A stretch of 64,000 nt of DNA, from assembly GCA_002238485.1 (NCBI GenBank), contig MPMG01000001.1, forward strand, positions 310,001 through 374,000, read 5' to 3'. Shown here piece after piece: positions 37,672 to 45,905 of this stretch. Under the pieces are notes generated by a model. It was given only the letters and a program-made list of their open reading frames with translations. It did not search any database and had not been told where the DNA came from. Every line of letters begins with the position of its first letter. Within the stretch, counting starts at the first letter, position 1. The DNA comes from Chloroflexi bacterium bin20. Its GTDB lineage: Bacteria > Chloroflexota > Anaerolineae > Aggregatilineales > Phototrophicaceae. A program made the position numbers and the translations under genes.

Positions 37672-38937
37672 ATGCTGGTTGATGAAGCCAAGATTTTCGT
37701 AGCGAGCGGCAAAGGCGGCGACGGCATGGTCTCGTTCCGCCGAGAAAAATATGTGCCGCGCGGCGGACCCTCGGGCGGCGATGGCGGACGCGGCGGGGAT
37801 GTTGTGCTGCGCGCAGACGCCAGCCTGAATACGCTCTTCTTCTTCCGCAAGCGCGTGCACTTCATAGCCAAGAACGGCGTCAAAGGCGGCTCGAGCAACA
37901 AGACTGGCGCTGATGCCCAGCCGACAATCGTGCGCGTTCCACCAGGCACCATCATTCGCGATGCAGAAACGGGCGGGCTGATCGCCGACCTGGTCTTGCC
38001 AGAATCGGAAACAGTGGTGGCGCGTGGCGGACGCGGCGGCAAAGGCAACGCCCACTTCAAGACATCGGCAAACCAGGCGCCGCGCCTGGCAGAAAAAGGC
38101 GAGCCGGGCATCGAACGCTGGCTGACGCTGGAACTGAAGCTGATCGCCGATATTGGCTTGGTCGGCTTGCCCAACGCCGGCAAATCGACGCTGCTTTCGG
38201 TGGTGAGCAATGCCAAGCCGAAGATCGCTGATTATCCTTTTACGACCTTGCAGCCCAACCTGGGCACAGTCATTTATGACAACCGCGACCTGGTCTTCGC
38301 AGACATACCCGGGCTGATCGAAGGCGCGCATGCCGGGGTCGGTCTGGGGCATGCCTTCCTGCGCCATGTTCAGCGCACGCGGATTCTCTTGCACATCCTG
38401 GATGGCGCGGCAGACGATCCAATCGCCGACTACAACCAGATTCGCGCCGAGCTGGCGCTATATGACGCCGACCTGGCACAACGCCCTGAGATTGTGATTA
38501 TCAACAAGCAGGACCTGCCCGAAGCGCGCGAATACCTCGACCTGCTGCGTGAAAGCCTGCGCGAACGCGGCTTGGACGATGTCATGGCGGTTTCGGCATT
38601 GACCCGCGAGAATGTGCGGGAGCTAGTCCAGCGCGTGTTTGAGCTTGCCAGTCGCCTGCCAGCCCGCGCCTCTGCCTTGCCAGAAGAACCGCCAGTCTAT
38701 GAACTGGCTGACGAGGGCTTGCCATTTGAGCTGCGAATTGACGAAGGCGTTTATTACATCACCGGCGAACGGATAGAACGGGCGGCTGCCATGACCTATT
38801 GGGATTATGACGAGGCTGTTTCACGCTTTCAAAAGACCCTGGCGGCGCTGGGCGTGGTCAGCGCTTTGGAAAAGGCGGGTGTGCAAAGTGGCGACACGGT
38901 CTTCATTGGCGACTTTGAGTTGGAGTGGTCGGAGTGA
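37672..38937 (+). CDS. obg: GTPase Obg/CgtA
   Basis: 421 residues. The glycine-rich Obg fold is residues 1-158 (GKGGDGMVSFRREKYVPRGG, GGDGGRGGDVV). The G domain has G1 GLPNAGKST, switch YPFTTLQPNLG, G3 DIPGLIEGA, G4 NKQDL and G5 SALTREN. A C-terminal OCT domain (about 345-421) completes the Gram-positive-like layout. Essential GTPase linked to 50S assembly and stress. Operon with nadD, overlapping by GTGA. Confidence 0.95.
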   Translation: MLVDEAKIFVASGKGGDGMVSFRREKYVPRGGPSGGDGGRGGDVVLRADASLNTLFFFRKRVHFIAKNGVKGGSSNKTGADAQPTIVRVPPGTIIRDAETGGLIADLVLPESETVVARGGRGGKGNAHFKTSANQAPRLAEKGEPGIERWLTLELKLIADIGLVGLPNAGKSTLLSVVSNAKPKIADYPFTTLQPNLGTVIYDNRDLVFADIPGLIEGAHAGVGLGHAFLRHVQRTRILLHILDGAADDPIADYNQIRAELALYDADLAQRPEIVIINKQDLPEAREYLDLLRESLRERGLDDVMAVSALTRENVRELVQRVFELASRLPARASALPEEPPVYELADEGLPFELRIDEGVYYITGERIERAAAMTYWDYDEAVSRFQKTLAALGVVSALEKAGVQSGDTVFIGDFELEWSE

Positions 38938-39542
38938 GCCAGGCGCGAATCGGCATTTTGGGTGGCAGCTTCGACCCGCCACAGTTGGGGCATCTGATTT
39001 TGGCTGAATACAGCCGCGAAACGCTGGGCTTGGACTGCATTCTGTTTGTGCCGGTCGGCGATCATCCCGTCAAGCAGGGCGATCTGCGCTTGCCCTTGCG
39101 GCACCGCCTGGCGATGCTGGAATTGGCGATTGCGGGCAATCGGCACTTCAGCATTTCGCGGGTGGATATCGACCGGGAAGGACCGCACTATTCCGCCGAC
39201 ACAGTCAAGATTATCCGCGCTCAACAGCCAGAGGCGCAACTCTATTTTGTGATGGGTGGCGACAACCTGCGCGACCTGCCCACGTGGGAGCGCCCGCAGG
39301 AATTGGCGCGCTGCTGCCGGCTGGCGGTGATGCGCCGCGCTGACGAAGATATCGCGCCCGATATGCACGATGATGTGCTGCTGGGTTTGTCGCAACAGGT
39401 CGATATGATCGATGTGCCGCTGCTGAGTGTCTGGCTCTCGTCCACGCATGTAGTCAGCCGCCTGCGCGCCGGGCATAGCGTGCGCTATCTGGTGCCCGAT
39501 GCTGTGCTCGACTACATCCGCGCGCACAATTTGTATCAATGA
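38934..39542 (+). CDS. nadD: nicotinate-nucleotide adenylyltransferase
   Basis: 202 residues from GTG 38934, overlapping the obg stop (an in-frame GTG at 38925 is possible). GILGGSFDPPQLGHLILAE carries the T/HxGH nucleotidyltransferase motif; VPVGDHPVKQ, YSADTVKIIR, FVMGGDNLRDLPTW and the C-terminal LSSTHVVSRLRAG signature (ISSTxIR-like) follow. Makes NaAD from nicotinate mononucleotide and ATP. The next gene overlaps by ATGA. Confidence 0.93.
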   Translation: MSQARIGILGGSFDPPQLGHLILAEYSRETLGLDCILFVPVGDHPVKQGDLRLPLRHRLAMLELAIAGNRHFSISRVDIDREGPHYSADTVKIIRAQQPEAQLYFVMGGDNLRDLPTWERPQELARCCRLAVMRRADEDIAPDMHDDVLLGLSQQVDMIDVPLLSVWLSSTHVVSRLRAGHSVRYLVPDAVLDYIRAHNLYQ

Positions 39543-41224
39543 ATCGCTGGCTCGCTTGCCTATTCGTCCTTTGCCTGGCTGCAGCCCTGCAGGCTCAGGA
39601 TGCCACGCCAGTGCCCACGCTCGCTGTGCCGACGCCGCTGCCAGTCGCTGTCAATCCAGTAGCGGACGATCCATCAGGCCAATCCGCCGTTGCCGACATC
39701 ATCGCCGAGCAAGTATTCCGCGTGGGCATACTGTATAACGACCCTCCTTACAGCGAACTCACATGGCAAGGCGAGCTGGCCGGCTTTGATATTGAGCTGC
39801 TGCGGGCTGTCGCCGAAGTCTGGGGAGTGGAGACCGCCTTTGTGCAGGTCACGCGGTTGAATGCGATCGACGCGCTCAAGATGGGCGAAGTGCATGCGCT
39901 GGCCTCTGCCTTGCTGCACTACCGCGGCTATGAAAACGACCTCGAATTCACGCAGCGCTACCTGGTCGGGCATCAGGCGGTCATGGTGCGGGCGGAAAGT
40001 CAACTGCGAGCGCCGGACGATCTTGCAGACGTCAATACGGGCTTTGTTATCGGCACGCGCGCAGAAACGGCGCTTGCCTTGTGGCGCGAACGCAGGGCAA
40101 TCAACCCGGACAAGCGCCAGTTTCTCACGCTGGACCGTGCCTTTGCCGCGCTCATGCTGGGAGAGATAGACGCGCTCGTCGGCGAAGAACAGTCGCTTTT
40201 GCGCGTTGCGGGAGAAGATATCCGGTTGGCGCGCCTATTGGACGATCCACTGCTGCGCGAGCCACATGCCTTCGCCGTCCGCCGCAACGACGCGCCACTG
40301 CGCCAGCTGTTGGATCGGTCCATCCAACACTTGGCAGAAACGCAGCAAATCGAGCTGATGCAGCGCGAATACTTCCCGGATCTGCCGCGGGGCGAAGGCT
40401 CTATCGTGGTCTGGCAGCAAGTCGGTGAAGAAGTATCGCCGGCACAATTCTCGCCCGAGATAGGCATTCCGGCGCAGTCTGCTCTGGCAAATGTGTTGTC
40501 TGCCGGGACGTTGCGCGTTGCCGGCTTGGAAGCGGGAGTGGTCCAGCTTACAACGCTGAATCGCGCGCTGGTTGCCGAGCTGGCCAGGCGCTGGGGCGTG
40601 ACGGTAGCGGATACGCCAGCCAATACAGACGAAGGCTTGCAGTTGCTGCGTCAGGGCGCAGTCGACATGGTGGCTGGTCTCAGGCTGGACTGGACAAAGG
40701 CGAGCGGCATCGATTTCTCCATGCCTTATCTGCTGCAAGGCGACCGACTCATGGCGCCGGCGCGCTCGCAGGTAGCCGGCTTCTATGACTTGCGCAATCG
40801 GATCGTGGCGGTGATGATGGGCGATGACAGCGCCTGGCAGCGGGCGGAGGCCTGGGCGGACAGCATCAACATGACGATTCGTCGGTTCGATACGACGCAG
40901 CGGGGCGCGGCACGAACCTTGCTCGACTTCAACAACGCCAACGCTGTTTATGCCAACAGCCTGGAGCTGGTGAGTCACCTGAATGCGAATCCTGACACAT
41001 TGAAACTTACCGACCGCTGGTACAGCCGCGACTATTATGCCTTCGCCCTGCCTTATAAGGACCCGGACTTCCGCCAATTGGTGAACTACACGTTGCAAGA
41101 GATGATTCTGGATGGCAGCCTGGCGCGTATGACAGGGGGGCTGCTGCTGGGAGAAGACCTGCCAGATTTCGGCATTACACCCGGTTCCAGCCAGTTTATC
41201 GGTTTAAACTTGGCAGCATCCTAG
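39539..41224 (+). CDS. secreted protein with two tandem periplasmic-binding (SBP family 3) domains
   Basis: 561 residues. A signal peptide (NRWLACLFVLCLAAALQAQ) is followed by a Pro/Thr linker and two type II binding-protein domains: about 60-285 (FRVGILYNDPPYSELTWQGE, FDIELLRAVAEVWG) and about 325-545 (LRVAGLEAGVVQL, ARRWGVTV, IDFSMPYLLQGD). Each resembles polar amino-acid-binding proteins. No permease or ATPase gene is adjacent, so it may sense or scavenge rather than feed a transporter. Coupled by ATGA to nadD. The second domain lacks the usual N-terminal binding arginine pattern. Confidence 0.75.
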   Translation: MNRWLACLFVLCLAAALQAQDATPVPTLAVPTPLPVAVNPVADDPSGQSAVADIIAEQVFRVGILYNDPPYSELTWQGELAGFDIELLRAVAEVWGVETAFVQVTRLNAIDALKMGEVHALASALLHYRGYENDLEFTQRYLVGHQAVMVRAESQLRAPDDLADVNTGFVIGTRAETALALWRERRAINPDKRQFLTLDRAFAALMLGEIDALVGEEQSLLRVAGEDIRLARLLDDPLLREPHAFAVRRNDAPLRQLLDRSIQHLAETQQIELMQREYFPDLPRGEGSIVVWQQVGEEVSPAQFSPEIGIPAQSALANVLSAGTLRVAGLEAGVVQLTTLNRALVAELARRWGVTVADTPANTDEGLQLLRQGAVDMVAGLRLDWTKASGIDFSMPYLLQGDRLMAPARSQVAGFYDLRNRIVAVMMGDDSAWQRAEAWADSINMTIRRFDTTQRGAARTLLDFNNANAVYANSLELVSHLNANPDTLKLTDRWYSRDYYAFALPYKDPDFRQLVNYTLQEMILDGSLARMTGGLLLGEDLPDFGITPGSSQFIGLNLAAS

Positions 41225-42162
41225 CCAGATTTCGCGACCTGGCGGATTTCTCCGCGACTCGCCAAGACGACGCCCACCAGGATTAGCAGGCTGCCGACTA
41301 TCTGCTGCTGTGGCGGCAACTCGCGGAATAGAAAGAGCGCCAGCACAGCGCTGCCGATCGGCTCTAGCTGCGAGAACATGCTGACCAGCGCGGCCGGGAA
41401 ATACTCCAGCAAGTAATTCAAGGACGAATGCCCCAGCAGCTGCGGCACTAAGCCCATCGTCAGCAGAATCAGATAGCCTTCGGCGCGAAAACCCAGCAGG
41501 GGCGTTCCGCTAAACAGCATGACAATCGCCGCCGCGATGCTGGCTGTGCCGTAGACCAACCACACATAAGGGATGACGGGCAGCTCTGCGCGCAGCATCC
41601 TGCCGATCAACATATACACGGATACGCTCAGCGCGCCCAGCCAGGCCAAGGCAGCGCCTGTGATTGTTGCGTAGCGCTCAGCTTCGGCCAGAGCCGCGCC
41701 ACCATCCAGGGGAATGCCAATCAATGCGCCGCCAGCCAGCGCCACCAGCAAGCCAGCCACCACCAGCCGCGACAAGCGAATGTGCAGGAAGACCACCTCC
41801 ATGATGGCAACCCAGATCGGACCCGTGGACACGATGACCACGCTGACCAGCACGGTCGTGTATTGCAAGGACGAAACCCAGGCGGTGAAGTGCGCAGCCA
41901 GGCAAAGCCCGGAGATGATAATCAAGGTGGCTTCCCGGCGAGACAGGCTGGCAATCCGGCCTCGATGCCGTCCCAGCGCCAGGGGGGTCAGCGCCAGCGT
42001 CGCCACCGCCAGACGCGAGCCAGCGATCAGCAGCGGCGGCATGTCTTCGGCGAGTGCAAAGCGGATGAGGATGGCGGCGGAGGATGTGGCGATGATCGCC
42101 AGCACGATAACGGCATACGCGCGCAAGGGTGTGCTGTAGCTGGATCTGCCTTCGGATTTCAC
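41221..42162 (-). CDS. EamA/DMT-family transporter
   Basis: 313 residues from GTG 42162, five bases after a strong AGGAGGGG; the frame further upstream runs into non-coding repeat sequence. Ten hydrophobic helices in two EamA repeats: the first begins AVIVLAIIATSSAAILIRFAL, the second near TGAALAWLGALSVSVYMLIG. HSSLNYLLEYFPAALVSMFSQLEPIGSAV is the conserved second-repeat region. An inner-membrane exporter of small metabolites; substrate unknown. Its 3' end shares four bases with the tandem binding-protein gene. Confidence 0.85.
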   Translation of the reverse strand: MKSEGRSSYSTPLRAYAVIVLAIIATSSAAILIRFALAEDMPPLLIAGSRLAVATLALTPLALGRHRGRIASLSRREATLIIISGLCLAAHFTAWVSSLQYTTVLVSVVIVSTGPIWVAIMEVVFLHIRLSRLVVAGLLVALAGGALIGIPLDGGAALAEAERYATITGAALAWLGALSVSVYMLIGRMLRAELPVIPYVWLVYGTASIAAAIVMLFSGTPLLGFRAEGYLILLTMGLVPQLLGHSSLNYLLEYFPAALVSMFSQLEPIGSAVLALFLFRELPPQQQIVGSLLILVGVVLASRGEIRQVAKSG

Positions 42163-42275
42163 ACGGTCCCCTCCTGCGCGCTGCAGTTGAGTCTTGGCGC
42201 GAAAGGCAGAAAATGCAAGCCAGAATCGGCGGCAGGCGTCGCCTGACAGCTGTGAAGTAGAGACGATACCCCTTT

Positions 42276-42412
42276 GGGAGTGTCTATTTTCGTGTATGTG
42301 GGGGATTTCCCCATCCCCCGACATGCGTAGAAATCCGCGCGTGCCGTTGCCTCCCCCCGACTTTTCGGGGGGACTGAGGGGGGTGTCTTTAACCAGAGAA
42401 TTCGACACTCCC
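42276..42412 (-). mobile_element. 137-bp MITE-like element with TIRs and 7-bp target duplication
   Basis: Terminal inverted repeats GGGAGTGTC (42276-42284) and GACACTCCC (42404-42412) bound a non-coding 137-bp segment. CCCCTTT lies directly outside both ends (42269-42275 and 42413-42419), a probable target-site duplication. Read on the minus strand, both ends match the ends of the 661-bp segment at 59206-59866, including the CACCCCC...GTCCCCCC and GGAGGCAA blocks at one end and GGGGATGGGGAAA...ATACACG at the other. No transposase is encoded, so it would move in trans. Confidence 0.7.
42353..42372. repeat. G/C-tract hairpin inside the MITE-like element
   Basis: CCCCCCGA (42353-42360) and TCGGGGGG (42365-42372) form a perfect 8-bp stem with a 4-base loop. 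Another possible stem pairs the following GGGGGGTGTC with the right terminal repeat. Confidence 0.6.
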
Positions 42413-42427
42413 CCCCTTTTTCGCCGA

Positions 42428-42457
42428 TTGGACAATTGCTGTTGACGCGGCTATACT
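42428..42457 (+). promoter_or_regulatory. putative promoter of the superoxide dismutase pair
   Basis: TTGGAC (42428-42433), 18-base spacer, TATACT (42452-42457). It begins eight bases after the target duplication of the MITE-like element, so the insertion forms the upstream boundary of this promoter. AAGGAG precedes the first sod gene. Confidence 0.5.
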
Positions 42458-42520
42458 ATGTGCAGTTCCTAGGCTACTGGGACAAAACGACGAGACGAGT
42501 CCATAAGGAGCAGCAGAATC

Positions 42521-43126
42521 ATGGCTTTCGAATTACCAGCACTTCCCTATGCCGAAGATGCGCTGGAGCCGCACATTGATGCGCGGACCATGGGTATCCA
42601 CCACGGCAAGCACCACGCAGGTTATACCGGCAATCTCAACGCAGCCATCGCTGGCACCGCGCTTGAAGGCAAGAGCATTGAAGCGATCCTGGGCGACCTG
42701 GATGCCGTGCCCGAGGGCATTCGCACCGCTGTACGCAACAATGGCGGCGGCTATGCCAATCACAGCTTGTTCTGGGAGATCATGAGCCCCGATGGCGGCG
42801 GCGAACCGAGTGGAGCGCTGGCGGATGCCATCAACAGCGCTTTCGGCAGCTTCGACGAATTCAAGTCGGCTTTTTCTGCGGCGGCAGCCACACGTTTTGG
42901 CAGCGGCTGGGCATGGCTTTGCGTTGAGGATGGCGCGCTGCATGTTTGCTCGACGCCCAATCAGGATACGCCGCTGATGTCGGGCAATACCCCCTTGCTG
43001 GGCATTGATGTGTGGGAACACGCCTACTACCTGAACTACCAAAATCGCCGGCCAGACTACATCGCCGCCTTCTTCCATGTTGTCAATTGGGACAAGGTGG
43101 GTGAGCTTTACGCAGCGGCAAGCTGA
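42521..43126 (+). CDS. sodA: superoxide dismutase (Fe/Mn), cytoplasmic
   Basis: 201 residues, no signal peptide. Fe/Mn SOD with all metal ligands: His in [17 protein letters not shown], His in [11 protein letters not shown], and Asp/His in [27 protein letters not shown] is the conserved core. Dismutates superoxide. Its TGA overlaps the ATG of a paralogue whose mature part is nearly the same sequence. Confidence 0.95.
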   Translation: MAFELPALPYAEDALEPHIDARTMGIHHGKHHAGYTGNLNAAIAGTALEGKSIEAILGDLDAVPEGIRTAVRNNGGGYANHSLFWEIMSPDGGGEPSGALADAINSAFGSFDEFKSAFSAAAATRFGSGWAWLCVEDGALHVCSTPNQDTPLMSGNTPLLGIDVWEHAYYLNYQNRRPDYIAAFFHVVNWDKVGELYAAAS

Positions 43127-43824
43127 TGATTAGCCGACGGGATGTGTTAAAAGGCGCTGTCGCGGGAGGAGCCGCTTCTCTGGCTGGGCAGTTCGTCCCG
43201 GCAATTACCATGGCGCAGGATGCAGCAGACTTTGTCCTGCCGCCACTGCCCTACGATTATGCCGCGCTGGAACCGCACATCGACGAGCGCACCATGCGCA
43301 TCCATCACGGCAAACATCACGCCGGCTATACCAACAAGCTCAACGCGGCTATCGAAGGCACAGACCTGGTCGGCAAGAGCATAGAGGACATTCTCGGCGA
43401 CCTGGATGCTGTGCCAGAAGATATTCGCACCGCCGTGCGCAACAATGGCGGTGGATTCGCCAATCACAGCTTGTTCTGGCAGATCATGAGTCCCGATGGC
43501 GGCGGCGAACCGAGTGGCGCGCTGGCGGATGCCATCAACAGCGCATTCGGCAGCTTCGACGAATTCAAGTCGGCTTTTTCCGCGGCGGCAGCCACGCGTT
43601 TTGGCAGCGGCTGGGCCTGGCTTTGCGTTGAGGATGGCGGGCTGCGCATCACATCGACTCCCAACCAAGACAGTCCATTGATGGATGGCAAGACGCCGAT
43701 CCTGGGCATTGATGTCTGGGAACACGCCTACTACCTGCATTACCAGAATCGCCGCCCGGACTACATCGCCGCCTTTTTCAATGTCATCAATTGGGACAAG
43801 GTGAGCGAGCTTTACGCCATGTAA
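43126..43824 (+). CDS. superoxide dismutase (Fe/Mn) with Tat signal peptide
   Basis: 232 residues; ATG overlaps the upstream sod stop. The N-terminus [20 protein letters not shown] is a twin-arginine signal (RRDVLK), with likely cleavage after ITMAQ. The mature enzyme keeps the same metal ligands ([32 protein letters not shown]). It is probably folded with its metal in the cytoplasm and exported to guard the cell surface. DNA identity to the first copy is very high from about 43490 to 43640, suggesting a recent duplication or gene conversion. Confidence 0.93.
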   Translation: MISRRDVLKGAVAGGAASLAGQFVPAITMAQDAADFVLPPLPYDYAALEPHIDERTMRIHHGKHHAGYTNKLNAAIEGTDLVGKSIEDILGDLDAVPEDIRTAVRNNGGGFANHSLFWQIMSPDGGGEPSGALADAINSAFGSFDEFKSAFSAAAATRFGSGWAWLCVEDGGLRITSTPNQDSPLMDGKTPILGIDVWEHAYYLHYQNRRPDYIAAFFNVINWDKVSELYAM

Positions 43825-43889
43825 GCCCCGCCCCCGCCCCTCTCCGACGAGTCGGGTAGGGCTTGGCTCTACATTCTCAACACGCTCGT

Positions 43890-43923
43890 AGGACGCTAGA
43901 ATGCTGGCGTCCTCTTTGTTTTG
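43890..43923 (+). terminator. Rho-independent terminator after the sod pair
   Basis: AGGACGCTAG (43890-43899) pairs with CTGGCGTCCT (43904-43913), one G-T wobble and a 4-base AATG loop, followed by CTTTGTTTTG. It ends only 17 bases before the fumarase ATG, so it could also act as an attenuator for that gene. Confidence 0.75.
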
Positions 43924-43940
43924 CGCACAGGAGATAACCG

Positions 43941-45327
43941 ATGGTCGACTATCGTGTGGAAATGGATTCGCTGGGCGAAGTGCGAGTGCCAGCGGACGCG
44001 CTCTATGCCGCGCAGACCCAGCGCGCCCTGCAAAACTTCCCTATCACCGGCATGAAGCCCCTGCCCGCCTTCATCTGGAGCATGGCGCTCATCAAACGGG
44101 CGGCGGCGGAAGTGAACCTGGAGCTTGGGCTGTTGGACGAATCGCTAGCCAATGCCATCATGCAAGCGGGCGATGAAGTGCTGGCCGGGCAGCATCACCA
44201 GCATTTTGTGGTCGATCCATTTCAAGCCGGCGCCGGCACCAGCCACAACATGAATACCAACGAAGTGCTGGCGAACCGCGCCAATCAGATTTTGGGCTAT
44301 GCAGTCGATGCGCAAGGCAAGCCCGTGCATCCCAACGACCATGTCAATATGGCGCAATCGACCAATGACACCATCCCCACGGCGATACGGCTGGGGGCGC
44401 TTTGGCGGCTGGATGAACTGCTGGCGGCGCTCGGGCGCTTCGTCGAGGTGGCGCGCGGCAAAGCAGCCGCATGGGACGATGTCGTCAAAACCGGGCGCAC
44501 GCACCTGCAAGACGCGGGGGCAAGAAGTCGGCGCATGGGCGAGCGCCATCGAGCGACAGATGGACAAAGTGCGCTTCGCGGCGGAGGGTCTGCGGCGGCT
44601 GGGCATCGGCGGCACGGCGGCTGGCACGGGCTTGAACGCGCATCCCGATTATCACGCGCGCATGGTCGCCAAGCTGTCGGCGCTTTCTGGCCTGGCGCTC
44701 TACGAAAGCGATGACCTCTTCGAATCCATGCAGTCCATGCAAGACACGGTCTTTTTCTCGGCGGCGCTGCGCAACCTGGCCATGGATTTCACGCGCATCG
44801 CCAACGATGTGCGCCTGCTTTCGGCGGGACCAACCACGGGCATCGCCGAACTGGTCTGTCCGCCCGTGCAGCCGGGTTCGTCTATCATGCCCGGCAAGGT
44901 GAATCCCGTGCTGGCCGAGATGCTCAACCAGGCGATGTATCACTGCATGGGCAACGACACGACGGTTAATCTCTGCGGGGCGGCGGGGCAATTCGAGTTG
45001 AATGTCATGATGCCCGTCATCGCCCACAACCTCAACGAAACCATGCAGGTGATGATCGGCGCGGTGGGCGCATTCACCGAGAAGCTGCTGGTCGGGCTGG
45101 AGGTCAATCGCGAACGGACGGCGAGCTGGCTGGCGCGCAATCCGATTTTAGTGACGGCGCTGAACCCGATCATCGGCTATAACAACGGCGCGAAAGTGGC
45201 GAAAAAAGCGCTGGCGGAGGGGAAGAGCGTGCGCGAAGTCGTGCTGGAACTGGGGCTGATGGACGCGGATGAGCTGGATGCCGCGCTGGATGTGCTGATG
45301 ATGACGGAGGGCGGGATTAGGGGGTGA
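43941..45327 (+). pseudogene. fumC: class II fumarase/aspartase-family gene broken by a frameshift
   Basis: Two overlapping frames give one class II fumarase: 43941 to about 44516 (ending GRTHLQDA) and about 44518 to 45327 (starting GQEVGAWASAIER). The expected text is GRTHLQDA-xPxTx-GQE, so about 14 bases coding five residues are missing beside the catalytic His-containing loop, shifting the frame in a GGGGG run (44516-44520). AQSTNDTIPTA and the second-half signature GSSIMPGKVNP are intact. If the sequence is right the enzyme is dead; an assembly error is possible. The family call fumC versus aspartase is not certain. Confidence 0.8.
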
Positions 45328-45360
45328 GAAAGCGCAGGGTAGATTCCTTATGGTAGCAAG

Positions 45361-45388
45361 TTGCCGAGTACAGCAGGCATGTTACAAT
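45361..45388 (+). promoter_or_regulatory. putative promoter of the restriction-modification region
   Basis: TTGCCG (45361-45366), 16-base spacer, TACAAT (45383-45388). It precedes the small protein at 45467 and sits where base composition turns more AT-rich. Confidence 0.4.
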
Positions 45389-45466
45389 ATCGGCAGGAGA
45401 ATTGAGCCGTTTCTTCCTACAGAATCGGCGCTAGAGAATAGAAGGTATAGAAGGGATTCCGTCGTG

Positions 45467-45757
45467 ATGTCAACAGTCACCTATGTCATCCAAAACAAAG
45501 TCTTCACAGGCAACGACGATTATTCTCGTTTCGCACAGGTGAAGAGCTACAGACGCAGGTCTGCCGTAACCCAATATATTAAGCAATGGATACTGCCATT
45601 GAAGGCATCAGAACATGATAAGGACTATCGTATTGCAGCGACGTCTAGATGCAGCGATGGCAAGAAATTGACACTGTATTTCAGTGTTGATCGCTGGATG
45701 GAATTGCGGCATTTGCCTGTCCTTGCCCTGTTAGGTCTGGAAGGATCAGATGAATAA
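45467..45757 (+). CDS. small hypothetical protein in the R-M region
   Basis: 96 residues from ATG 45467; the frame is open back to 45350 but coding character starts near here. Sequence includes VTYVIQNKVFTGNDDYSRFA and YIKQWILPLKASEHDKDY; basic, soluble, no helix-turn-helix recognisable, so it is not an obvious controller protein. Codon use is clearly more AT-rich than the flanking genes and like the start of the methyltransferase. It probably arrived with the R-M genes. 148 bases of non-coding sequence follow. Confidence 0.5.
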   Translation: MSTVTYVIQNKVFTGNDDYSRFAQVKSYRRRSAVTQYIKQWILPLKASEHDKDYRIAATSRCSDGKKLTLYFSVDRWMELRHLPVLALLGLEGSDE

Positions 45758-45905
45758 CAAGCAATTGCGAACGCGGTGCTGAGCTAGTTCTATAACAAGT
45801 GTTGTGTCCCCATCCCGAATCTGTGATTGCGTGCAATTGGCATAAAACCTCCATCTAGCTGCGGAAAAGTTGGATAGGCAACAATAGCCAGCGAAGATAT
45901 GTCAA

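Noticed and set aside
36912..38216. 434-residue version of the MBL protein
   Set aside because: Its first 220 codons are antisense to obg; the fold and a likely -10 element begin near 37556-37583.
44299..45327. Separate gene starting at 44299
   Set aside because: Its first 70 codons are out of frame with the fumarase; only the part after about 44518 is real, as the second half of the frameshifted gene.
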